From positions 1-11,156 of the forward strand of contig JBBQLO010000024.1 of the NCBI GenBank assembly GCA_038327915.1: a DNA stretch of 11,156 nt, written 5' to 3'. The DNA comes from CAIXDB01 sp038327915. GTDB taxonomy: Bacteria > Patescibacteriota > Minisyncoccia > Phycocordibacterales > DATDWN01. A program made the position numbers and the translations under genes. The notes beneath the pieces are model-generated. The model was not told the origin of the DNA. It worked only from the letters and a program-made list of their open reading frames with translations, and did no database searches. Positions 1 through 6,008 of this stretch are shown here, in pieces (positions within the stretch are counted from its first letter, which is position 1; each line of letters opens with the position of its first letter).

Positions 1-73
1 TTTCCTCTTTCCCCGCTTTGAGGTATTCTTCCAAGGCATCCCTCATTACTTCTTGTTTTGTTTTCATTGTCAT
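1..73 (-). CDS. IS transposase, N-terminal fragment (cut by window edge)
   Basis: Reading the minus strand from an ATG at 73 gives 24 residues, MTMKTKQEVMRDALEEYL followed by KAGKEE, open to the window edge. The charged helical start resembles the N-terminus of integrase-core (rve/DDE) transposases with an N-terminal helix-turn-helix that are frequent in CPR genomes (IS481-like or ISNCY); that family name comes from recall and is an inference. A second in-frame ATG at 67 is an alternative start. The gene begins about 50 bp inside an inverted-repeat terminus at 110-124, the usual spacing for a transposase start next to its IS end. The catalytic domain lies outside the window, so activity cannot be judged. 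Confidence 0.6.
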   Translation of the reverse strand, partial: MTMKTKQEVMRDALEEYLKAGKEE

Positions 74-92
74 GAAAACACGGTAACCTATT

Positions 93-107
93 TATGGACT
101 ATCCATA
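93..107. repeat. Palindrome near the transposase start, possible IS operator or promoter element
   Basis: TATGGA-CTA-TCCATA is a perfect 6-bp inverted repeat with a 3-base spacer, overlapping a second palindrome CCATATGG at 103-110. It sits between the IS terminal repeat and the transposase start, where an IS promoter or a transposase/repressor site is expected. The function is an inference. Confidence 0.35.
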
Positions 108-166
108 TGGAGTTGGGTAACAGTATTTTTGGCCTATATCGATTAATATTTTGTTAACAAAGAATG

Positions 167-175
167 TGTTATACT
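167..175 (+). promoter_or_regulatory. Extended -10 promoter for the small membrane protein gene
   Basis: TGTTATACT fits an extended -10 (TGn plus TATACT at 170-175). No good -35 hexamer stands 16-18 bp upstream, which is tolerated by extended -10 promoters. Predicted transcription start is near 182, giving a leader of about 37 nt that is AT-rich and has no Shine-Dalgarno sequence. The promoter begins about 40 bp from the IS end, so the insertion left it intact. Confidence 0.55.
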
Positions 176-218
176 TGCGAGGTATTTATTCAGTAATTAA
201 TAATTAAATATAATCAGT

Positions 219-632
219 ATGGTAAAAAATAATACAAAGAGTGGTGATGATGTCGGTCCAAAAGTAGCGGTCGGGGTAGGGGTAATGGCAGCGCTTGCTG
301 CCGGAGCATATTATTTGTACGGTACAAAAGAAGGTGCGAAAAAGCGAGTGAAGATCCGAGGCTGGGTGCTCAAGGCAAAAGGTGAAGTAATGGAGAAAAT
401 GGAAGCACTCAAAGAAGTTAACGAAGAGACGTATAATGCTGTTATAAGTGCGGTTATGAAAAAATATGAAGGGATGAAAAACATGGACCAAGTTGAGGTA
501 GCTGCTCTCGTCACAGATCTCAAAAAACACTGGAAAAGTATTAAGAGTCATTTAGATACAACTCACAAAGCGAAAGGAAAGTCTGTCGCAAAGAAGATTT
601 CAAAGCCCAAAGTCGTTGCCCTAAATAAATAG
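219..632 (+). CDS. Small single-pass membrane protein with basic C-terminal tail (YtxH-like architecture)
   Basis: This 137-residue protein has a short polar N-terminus, one hydrophobic segment at residues 14-35 (VAVGVGVMAALAAGAYYLYG) followed directly by a Lys/Arg cluster (KEGAKKR), a charged helical middle (about 45-112, with a KAKGEVMEKMEALKEV stretch likely to form a coiled coil) and a lysine-rich tail (118-132, KAKGKSVAKKISKPK) reminiscent of histone H1-like tails. The order of hydrophobic helix, basic stop and amphipathic helix resembles YtxH-type envelope stress proteins, but no diagnostic motif allows a firm assignment. By the positive-inside rule the basic body should face the cytoplasm. 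It is a single-gene unit with an upstream extended -10 and a downstream terminator. The ATG at 219 is preferred because it is the first in frame after the promoter. Confidence 0.8.
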   Translation: MVKNNTKSGDDVGPKVAVGVGVMAALAAGAYYLYGTKEGAKKRVKIRGWVLKAKGEVMEKMEALKEVNEETYNAVISAVMKKYEGMKNMDQVEVAALVTDLKKHWKSIKSHLDTTHKAKGKSVAKKISKPKVVALNK

Positions 633-754
633 TGTGTAATTAAAACTTTAGATGAAACAGAAGAAAAATTGTTTGTGAGTAGAATCTGTGATAAAATATT
701 TGGAAAGCTTATAGAGATACGAAATAGAATATTTGGCAAAGTAGAATAATTTTT

Positions 755-785
755 AAAATCCCTTAGGCGATGCCTGAGGGATTTT
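755..785. terminator. Bidirectional intrinsic terminator
   Basis: AAAATCCCTTAGGC (755-768), loop GAT, GCCTGAGGGATTTT (772-785) form a 14-bp stem with a single T-G wobble. The A-run and T-run at the stem ends supply a U-tract on either strand. It lies between convergent genes, ending the plus-strand small membrane protein gene and the minus-strand MFS gene, whose stop is 15 bp away. Confidence 0.88.
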
Positions 786-799
786 AGTTTGGAATAGTT

Positions 800-1975
800 T
801 TATTTTGTATCCGTAATGCCTAGTGCATAATGCACGCCGCATATCATGAGTGCACCCATAAGTATAAAAGTATATTGAAAGGAAATAAATTGAAGGGCAA
901 GGGTGATCAGAAGCGGGGCAACTATGAATGCGAGTGGTCTACTGATGCGAAAAAAACCGATAACCCCACTTTCGGCAGATTTAACATGTTTGAAAAAAAA
1001 ACTTTCTGATGAAATTTCAACGAAACTAGCACCGATGCGACTTATAAACAAAATAGTAGTCCAAAAGAAAAAACTTTTAACGGTAATGAAACTCATACAA
1101 AGTGTTGCTATGCCCATAATGATAAATCCAATGACAAGGAATTCTTTCTCACCGTATTTTTTGTCCTCCAGGTCTCCGACAGGAACTTCAAAAAGAACAA
1201 AAGGAAGTAACATAATACTAAACATGATACCGACTTGAGTCCAGTTGAATCCCATGTGCTGTATGAGGTAAAGAGGACTATAAATAACCATAAAACCATA
1301 AAAAAGCTGGAGAAGAAAATCTGTAACAAAAACACTGTATAAATTTTTGTCTCGGACATAGTGTAAAATTGTTTCCTTGATTCGTATATCCGGCATCTTT
1401 GCAGAGGGAGTAAATTTGAACCGTTTAATACAAAAATAAAGCGGAATAAGAAAAATAGTTGAAATAGCGTAGACGAATGAATAGGTGTTGTGTAAAAGGA
1501 GTAGAGCGATGAGAGAAGGAGAAATAAAAATAACAATATTCATAAGGGTTAAATATGTTGCTCGCACTGACCCGGTTTTAGTTTCGTCTTGTAAAACACT
1601 TTCAACAAATAAGTCTAGGTTAAACAAAATAAGAGAAATGACCCCGATATGCAAAAGAAAGGAAGATGCAATTAAAAAAGGCGAGTTAAAGGCAATGAGT
1701 CCGATTATCGCGAGGAATTCAAGAATTATGGTGATAAGAATAAACCGGTAATTACCTATTTTATTTGTAATTTTTGATGCATTGAGAAGCAGTATGGTTT
1801 CTATGACTGAACCAATAATATATAAAGTAGAGATTTGTCCTTCTGAAAAAAATTTTGAAAGAAATGATGAATTAACATAAAAAACAAGAGCATAGTGAAA
1901 AGAAATAAAAATGTTTGATAAAAAGAGAGTGTTGAGGAGCTTGCTTTGGCGGAATGGAGCAAATAATGTATCCAT
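800..1975 (-). CDS. Major facilitator superfamily (MFS) transporter
   Basis: The 391-residue protein is very hydrophobic, with about 12 predicted membrane segments (roughly 15-37, 47-66, 76-95, 99-122, 139-161, 164-183, 212-236, 245-264, 279-298, 301-320, 339-361, 364-387) in two halves of six joined by a basic loop (about 184-210). The loop between segments 8 and 9, PVGDLEDKKYGEK (265-277), matches the MFS motif-A pattern G-x-L-x-D-x-x-G; the first-half copy (SKITNKIGNYR, 67-77) is degenerate. SRIGASFVEISSE (312-324) is a conserved-looking stretch in the second half. The substrate cannot be read from sequence. It starts 10 bp after the stop of the FAD-linked oxidase gene, so the two are probably co-transcribed and the substrate may relate to that enzyme. 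No clear Shine-Dalgarno sequence precedes the ATG; translational coupling is likely. Confidence 0.87.
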   Translation of the reverse strand: MDTLFAPFRQSKLLNTLFLSNIFISFHYALVFYVNSSFLSKFFSEGQISTLYIIGSVIETILLLNASKITNKIGNYRFILITIILEFLAIIGLIAFNSPFLIASSFLLHIGVISLILFNLDLFVESVLQDETKTGSVRATYLTLMNIVIFISPSLIALLLLHNTYSFVYAISTIFLIPLYFCIKRFKFTPSAKMPDIRIKETILHYVRDKNLYSVFVTDFLLQLFYGFMVIYSPLYLIQHMGFNWTQVGIMFSIMLLPFVLFEVPVGDLEDKKYGEKEFLVIGFIIMGIATLCMSFITVKSFFFWTTILFISRIGASFVEISSESFFFKHVKSAESGVIGFFRISRPLAFIVAPLLITLALQFISFQYTFILMGALMICGVHYALGITDTK

Positions 1976-1985
1976 AATGACAATA

Positions 1986-3695
1986 TTATTTCTTTTTTAA
2001 TGCCGTTCGAATATCTTCAAACGTTCCACCGACTTTTTTGCCAGGATTAAATATATTATCAGGATCAAAAATATGTTTGACTTGAGCAAAGAGGTCAACA
2101 ATTTTTTGCCCAAATTGTTCGACAAGAAAAGGTGTTCGTATGATACCGTCATTGTGTTCGGCGGTGATAGAACCGTGATATTCAACAACCAAGTCGTACA
2201 CTTTATGCGAAAGTTCAAGGATAACATCTGCAGAAAGGGGGGATGTTAAGTCCATGAGAGGAATGATGTGAAAATTTCCATTACCGAGGTGTCCCTGAAT
2301 GGTGTAGTCAAGTTTGTATTCGTCGATGAGCTTTTTTAATTTTGGTATAAACTCTGCGAGGTACTCTGGCTTGACGATAACATCGTCTATAAAAGGTGCA
2401 GTGCGTTTGCCTTTAGTGTGTTTGCGGAGAAGGTTGAAACTTTCGTGTCGTATACGCCAGTATTTTTCTGCTTCTATACTGTCTTTGGCAATATGCATAG
2501 TGTAGCCAAACTGTGTAATATGTTGGTAGACTTCTTCCAGTTTTGCTTTGACTTCCTCCTCTGTTTCGCCATCAAATTCAATCATCAATATGAGTTTTGG
2601 TACGCCACCAGTCGCAGTCATCAGTGCTTCGGGCATAAAGCTGAGGCCCAGTCTGATGGCTCCCCAGAATCCCATTTGCTTGAAAAAATCAAAGAAAAAT
2701 ATAATGGCCAGTATCATACTTTTGTCATCAAAAGTTTCAAGGCTATCAGGTTTGAATGGAACAATTTCTGCCACGAGTTGACTCACGTGTTCTAGAGAAG
2801 GCAGAAAGACAACTAGAAGGTTTGAGTATTTCTTCACAGGTACGAGACTGAATGTGATTTCTGTCACGATACCAAGAGTGCCCTGCGAACCGACTATAAG
2901 TCTGCATATGTCAAACATGCCTGTTTTTTTATCAAAAACATTCCAGAGATAGTATCCGGCAGAATTTTTTGACACATCTGGTTTGGCAGACATGACCGCA
3001 TCATAATTTTCTAAAATAAGTTCATATATTTTTTTGTATACTTCTGTTTGGAGGTTGACTGCCCCAGCAGTTTCTATTAATTTTTGTTGCACAAGCGTTT
3101 GTAGTTCTTCACTCGTCAGCGGTTTGAATGTGTACACATTTCCATCATTTAAAACCATTTTCAATTCTTGTATGTAATTTTCCGTTTTACCGTATTTAAT
3201 AGCCTTCTCTCCTCCACTGTTGTTGCCCACCATGCCACCCATAGCGTTTATTTCTCTTGATGCAGTGAAGGCGGGCATGTAGCGATTAATTTTTTGAGTA
3301 GCTTTGTCGAAATCCCTGAAATAACAGCCTGGTTCGACAACTGCATATTCGGAAGTGACTTCTTTCACGGCATTCATGTAACGAGTAAAATCCATAATGA
3401 TAGAGGCACCGATAGCTCCACCGGACATATCTGTCCCAGCTGAGCGAGGTGTGATTGAAAGGTGCGATTTACTGTCGGTCCCGTTGTTAGTGTTGCGAGT
3501 GTTAAATTCATTCACCCATCGTACTGTGGTTTGAACATCTTGAGTATTTTTTGGAAATACTATCACTTGCGGGCGAATTGAAAAGAGGCTGGCATCTTCT
3601 GAATATGTTGTACGTGTTTCGTCTGTGTAATCAATGTCACCTGTGAAGGCTGGTTTGAGTGTATCAAAGAAAGAAGAATTATTTTTTGTATTCAT
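1986..3695 (-). CDS. FAD-linked oxidase, D-lactate/glycolate dehydrogenase (GlcD/Dld) type
   Basis: This 569-residue flavoenzyme (575 if the in-frame GTG at 3713 is used) has an FAD-binding PCMH-type domain followed by an FAD-linked oxidase C-terminal domain. Positions from the ATG: PRSAGTDMSGG (83-93, usual PRGGGTxxxGG), NNSGGEKAIKYGKTENY (158-174), VGSQGTLGIVTE (268-279), GHLGNGNFH (468-476, usual GHxGDGNxH), AEHNDGIIR (512-520) and PDNIFNPGK (545-553) are the family landmarks. A hydrophobic segment at 327-359, rich in Phe, Ile and Leu, may attach it to the membrane. There is no Cys-rich Fe-S domain, unlike fused Dld/GlpC-like forms. It probably oxidises a D-2-hydroxyacid, but the substrate and electron acceptor are not determined. 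I chose the ATG because the region just upstream looks like a promoter or leader. It is co-directional with the MFS gene 10 bp downstream. Confidence 0.87.
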   Translation of the reverse strand: MNTKNNSSFFDTLKPAFTGDIDYTDETRTTYSEDASLFSIRPQVIVFPKNTQDVQTTVRWVNEFNTRNTNNGTDSKSHLSITPRSAGTDMSGGAIGASIIMDFTRYMNAVKEVTSEYAVVEPGCYFRDFDKATQKINRYMPAFTASREINAMGGMVGNNSGGEKAIKYGKTENYIQELKMVLNDGNVYTFKPLTSEELQTLVQQKLIETAGAVNLQTEVYKKIYELILENYDAVMSAKPDVSKNSAGYYLWNVFDKKTGMFDICRLIVGSQGTLGIVTEITFSLVPVKKYSNLLVVFLPSLEHVSQLVAEIVPFKPDSLETFDDKSMILAIIFFFDFFKQMGFWGAIRLGLSFMPEALMTATGGVPKLILMIEFDGETEEEVKAKLEEVYQHITQFGYTMHIAKDSIEAEKYWRIRHESFNLLRKHTKGKRTAPFIDDVIVKPEYLAEFIPKLKKLIDEYKLDYTIQGHLGNGNFHIIPLMDLTSPLSADVILELSHKVYDLVVEYHGSITAEHNDGIIRTPFLVEQFGQKIVDLFAQVKHIFDPDNIFNPGKKVGGTFEDIRTALKKK

Positions 3696-3701
3696 GAATA
3701 C

Positions 3702-3707
3702 ATTGTA
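3702..3707 (-). promoter_or_regulatory. Possible -10 box giving a leaderless oxidase transcript
   Basis: On the minus strand TACAAT lies 7 nt before the ATG at 3695, so transcription from it would begin at or next to the start codon, consistent with the absence of a Shine-Dalgarno sequence. The -35 region (TTTTAT at 17-bp spacing) is poor, so this is weak evidence. Confidence 0.28.
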
Positions 3708-3734
3708 ACGCACAATTGAAATCTATAAAAGAAA

Positions 3735-3770
3735 AATAATAAAGAAAAGCGCCGGGGACTAGCCGGTGCT
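3735..3770 (-). terminator. Intrinsic terminator upstream of the oxidase gene
   Basis: On the minus strand AGCACCGG (3770-3763), a 7-base loop and CCGGCGCT (3755-3748) form an 8-bp stem with one A-C mismatch, followed by a T-rich run (TTTTCTTTATTATTTTTC) down to about 3731. It lies between the 44-codon ORF and the oxidase gene in the same direction. It can end RNase J and short-ORF transcripts, or act as the terminator of an attenuator for the oxidase-MFS pair. Confidence 0.72.
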
Positions 3771-3789
3771 GATTCTCATATTTTTTCCG

Positions 3790-3813
3790 GAGCATATCCC
3801 TAAGGATATGCTC
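3790..3813 (-). promoter_or_regulatory. Perfect 10-bp hairpin spanning the stop of the 44-codon ORF
   Basis: GAGCATATCC, a 4-base loop and GGATATGCTC form an uninterrupted 10-bp stem. On the minus-strand RNA the loop contains the TAG stop codon of the short ORF, and the stem is followed after about 20 nt by the terminator hairpin. A ribosome ending translation must open this stem, so it is placed to sense translation of the short ORF. Confidence 0.6.
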
Positions 3814-3934
3814 GTGCCGATTTCTGAGATCGTTGAGTGTGAGTGTTGCACTCGACAATTCCATTACCTAAAAAATAAAATGTGGCGGTAAGGAAAACAA
3901 CCATAGCCGTTTTCCTTAAACGATTTTTTTTCAT
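3800..3934 (-). CDS. 44-residue leader-like or secreted small protein
   Basis: A minus-strand ATG at 3934 follows a strong Shine-Dalgarno sequence AGGAGA (3946-3941) at 6-nt spacing and encodes 44 residues: a basic start MKKNRLRK, a hydrophobic stretch TAMVVFLTATFYFLGNGIV (about residues 9-27) and a polar basic tail ending ARAYP. This is the layout of a signal peptide or single membrane helix with a short extracytoplasmic tail. The tail has one Cys (residue 29) but no good lipobox. It has its own promoter immediately upstream. The stop codon sits in the loop of a perfect hairpin, with a terminator beyond it and the oxidase gene after that. It could be a genuine small membrane or secreted peptide, or a regulatory leader peptide. 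I do not recognise a family. Confidence 0.6.
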   Translation of the reverse strand: MKKNRLRKTAMVVFLTATFYFLGNGIVECNTHTQRSQKSARAYP

Positions 3935-3952
3935 ATAATTTCTCCTATCACC

Positions 3953-3981
3953 AATATACCACATTTCATAAAAAATGCAAA
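3953..3981 (-). promoter_or_regulatory. Promoter of the 44-codon ORF
   Basis: On the minus strand TTTGCA (3981-3976), a 17-bp spacer and TATATT (3958-3953) form a good sigma-70-type promoter, with TGG immediately before the -10 making it also an extended -10. The predicted start, near 3946-3948, is right at the Shine-Dalgarno sequence, giving an extremely short leader. It lies about 36-65 bp past the RNase J stop. Confidence 0.68.
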
Positions 3982-4016
3982 TTGAAAAACATAAAACCGC
4001 AAAGATTGATCGAGCA

Positions 4017-5948
4017 TTACACTCCCAGTATGACCGGAATGACCATTGGTTTCTTTGCTGTTTTTTGGAAGAGGAAACGCCCAATATTATCGGCAAGAGT
4101 AGATTTGACGAAATCGAAGTTGATCGGGTTCATACCTTCAGTTGTCTCTTCGACAGTTTTTTTAATGATCGCTCGAGCGTGGTTGAGTAAGTCTTGTGAT
4201 TCGCGCACGTAGACAAATCCACGAGCGATAATATCTGGAGATTTTTTTAGTTTTCCAGTGCGAGCATTGACGGAGACAATAATAACGAAGATGCCGTCTT
4301 GAGCAAGCATTTTTCTGTCACGGATAACAAGTTCTTGCACGTCACCAATGGAAAATCCGTCCACCATAACCATTCCACTCGGTGCCTCTTCTTTGAGCCG
4401 AACTATTTTAGTTCCACCGTCTTGGATTTCGAGGATTGCACCGTTGTCTGGCACAATGATATTTTCAGGAGGCATGCCGAGTGACCTTGCCAATTCTTCA
4501 TGTACTCGGAGCATATAGTGGTTGCCATGCATTGGCATGAAAAATTTTGGATGAATTTTTTTGTGTAACCATTCGAGTTCACCGCGGTTGCCATGACCAG
4601 TGGAATGGATATACACATCTGACGTACGGTAGTGAATTATTTTAGCACCCTGTCTTGCGAGATTATCTTTTAATTTTTGAACTGCTTTTTCGTTACCCGG
4701 AATAATGGATGAAGAAAGGAGAACTGTGTCTCGGGGGGTGATTCGAAAATATTTATGAGTTTTGTTACTCATGCGCATAAGAGCTGCGAATTCGTCTCCT
4801 TGAGCACCAGTAGCCAAAACAATAATTTTGTCAGGAGGAAAGTTTTCCATTTCCTCACTGGTAATAATTGTTTCTTTTTTGACTTTGAGCATGCCAGTAG
4901 TGCGGACAATTTCGATATTGTTTTTCATGCTGCGCCCTTCGACAACTACTTTTTTTCCATAGGTTTCAGCGATCTCGATAATTTTAATAATACGCTCAAG
5001 TTGTGAAGCAAAAGTACCAATAATGAGTCGACCAGACGTGTGTTTAATAATTTCCTCAAGATTTTTGTGCACTAGTCTTTCTGGTGTTGAAAAACCCGGA
5101 TTATCTACGTTAGTCGAGTCCATCATCAAAAACAGGACATTTTCGTTTTCAAATCTGCCAAATTCTTTTTGCTCGGCTTCTGTCGGTATGCCGTCATTGT
5201 GGTCGAGCTTGATGTCGCCGGGAGTGACAATGAGTCCGTATGGAGTTTCAATGATGATTCCCATAGAGTCGGGGATGGTATGAGTAACAGCAAAAAATCG
5301 TACTTTCAAATTACCGAGAGTTATTCGATCTTCTTTTTCTACCACGCGGATATCGAGTGCGGGTAAATGAGGAAATTCTTCCTGACGTTTGTTGATCATG
5401 ATACTTGTCAAAGCACGAGTGTAGATGGGTGGATTGCCGATGCGGTCCATAATGTAGGGAATACCACCGATGTGGTCGAGGTGACCATGCGTAATAAGCA
5501 CAGCTCGAATGCGGTCTTTGCGCTCTTCGAGGTATGTTGTGTTTGGTAAAATGTAATCTACTCCTGGAGTATCATCGTCTTTGAATTGAAAGCCCATATC
5601 AATAACGATAATGTCACCTTTATATTCAATAGCAGTCATATTTTTGCCGATTTCTTCTACGCCGCCAAGTGGAATAATGCGGACACTGTCTCCAGATTCT
5701 GGAATAGTATCGTGTTGCTTACGGGGTGCACGCAAGGCGGCAACTGGACGGGGTCTAGAGAAAGATCCTCCAGATCTTTCTCTACGTGGACCCGGGCGTC
5801 TGGCGTGGGGTGTGTCTTTATTTATGTCCGTATGTATTTTTTGGGAGGTGTCTCGATGTGCATCCTGTTGTCCATTTTTCGCTGTATTACTTCCTACGTC
5901 TTTCGGAGCTTGTTGCTCATTTTCTTTTGATGTGTGTGTTGTGTCCAT
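4017..5948 (-). CDS. rnj: Ribonuclease J (metallo-beta-lactamase/beta-CASP RNase)
   Basis: This 643-residue enzyme of RNA decay and maturation (5'-3' exonuclease and endonuclease) has its core from about residue 87. The Zn-binding motif HGHLDH is at 154-159 and further ligand positions are THTIPDS (H223) and GDIKLDH (D245). MDSTNVDNPGFSTPE (276-290) is the family's DSTN signature. The beta-CASP region runs about 280-455, STGHGNRGE is at 449-457 and PMHGNHYM at 472-479. A C-terminal domain follows (about 505-643). Residues 1-85 are an extra low-complexity tail, acidic/polar then Arg/Pro/Gly-rich at 49-77, likely disordered and RNA-binding, similar in kind to the N-terminal extension of mycobacterial RNase J. 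The ATG at 5948 is kept because the upstream 60 bp is AT-rich noncoding with a TATAAT box. No Shine-Dalgarno sequence is present. The SBP gene ends 60 bp upstream. Confidence 0.95.
   Translation of the reverse strand: MDTTHTSKENEQQAPKDVGSNTAKNGQQDAHRDTSQKIHTDINKDTPHARRPGPRRERSGGSFSRPRPVAALRAPRKQHDTIPESGDSVRIIPLGGVEEIGKNMTAIEYKGDIIVIDMGFQFKDDDTPGVDYILPNTTYLEERKDRIRAVLITHGHLDHIGGIPYIMDRIGNPPIYTRALTSIMINKRQEEFPHLPALDIRVVEKEDRITLGNLKVRFFAVTHTIPDSMGIIIETPYGLIVTPGDIKLDHNDGIPTEAEQKEFGRFENENVLFLMMDSTNVDNPGFSTPERLVHKNLEEIIKHTSGRLIIGTFASQLERIIKIIEIAETYGKKVVVEGRSMKNNIEIVRTTGMLKVKKETIITSEEMENFPPDKIIVLATGAQGDEFAALMRMSNKTHKYFRITPRDTVLLSSSIIPGNEKAVQKLKDNLARQGAKIIHYRTSDVYIHSTGHGNRGELEWLHKKIHPKFFMPMHGNHYMLRVHEELARSLGMPPENIIVPDNGAILEIQDGGTKIVRLKEEAPSGMVMVDGFSIGDVQELVIRDRKMLAQDGIFVIIVSVNARTGKLKKSPDIIARGFVYVRESQDLLNHARAIIKKTVEETTEGMNPINFDFVKSTLADNIGRFLFQKTAKKPMVIPVILGV
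5756..5784 (-). repeat. Perfect 12-bp stem-loop inside the RNase J coding sequence
   Basis: TAGAGAAAGATC (5756-5767), 5-base spacer, GATCTTTCTCTA (5773-5784). In the minus-strand mRNA this is an uninterrupted 12-bp stem with loop UGGAG, covering roughly codons 56-65 (RERSGGSFSR) of the low-complexity N-terminal tail. Confidence 0.85.
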
Positions 5949-5972
5949 GGTGATGTGTTAATTTAATTTTCT

Positions 5973-5978
5973 ATTATA
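5973..5978 (-). promoter_or_regulatory. Candidate -10 box for RNase J
   Basis: A perfect TATAAT on the minus strand (5978-5973) lies about 25 bp before the RNase J ATG, in a 60-bp AT-rich spacer without a terminator. No convincing -35 hexamer is seen, and such a box is easy to find by chance in AT-rich DNA. RNase J may also be read from the upstream SBP transcript. Confidence 0.35.
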
Positions 5979-6008
5979 ATTATTTTTTATTTATATTATT
6001 TGTATATT

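Larger units (their letters stand above)
1..124 (-). mobile_element. Insertion sequence, 5' (transposase-start) end, partial
   Basis: The IS outer end is marked by GAGTTGGGTAACAGT at 110-124, the exact reverse complement of ACTGTTACCCAACTC at 11035-11049 at the other end of the window. Read inward from each end, both begin TGTTACCCAACTC and then share a looser TG.ATAGT after a 2-base shift, as expected of imperfect terminal inverted repeats. Transposase coding sequence lies on the inward side at both ends, supporting the orientation. The exact outer boundary is uncertain by a few bases and no target duplication can be checked because the other end of this copy is not in the window. Confidence 0.65.

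Noticed and set aside
3679..3864. 61-codon minus-strand frame overlapping the 44-codon ORF and the oxidase start
   Set aside because: It has no Shine-Dalgarno sequence, reads straight through both hairpins and the terminator T-run, and overlaps the start of the oxidase in another frame.
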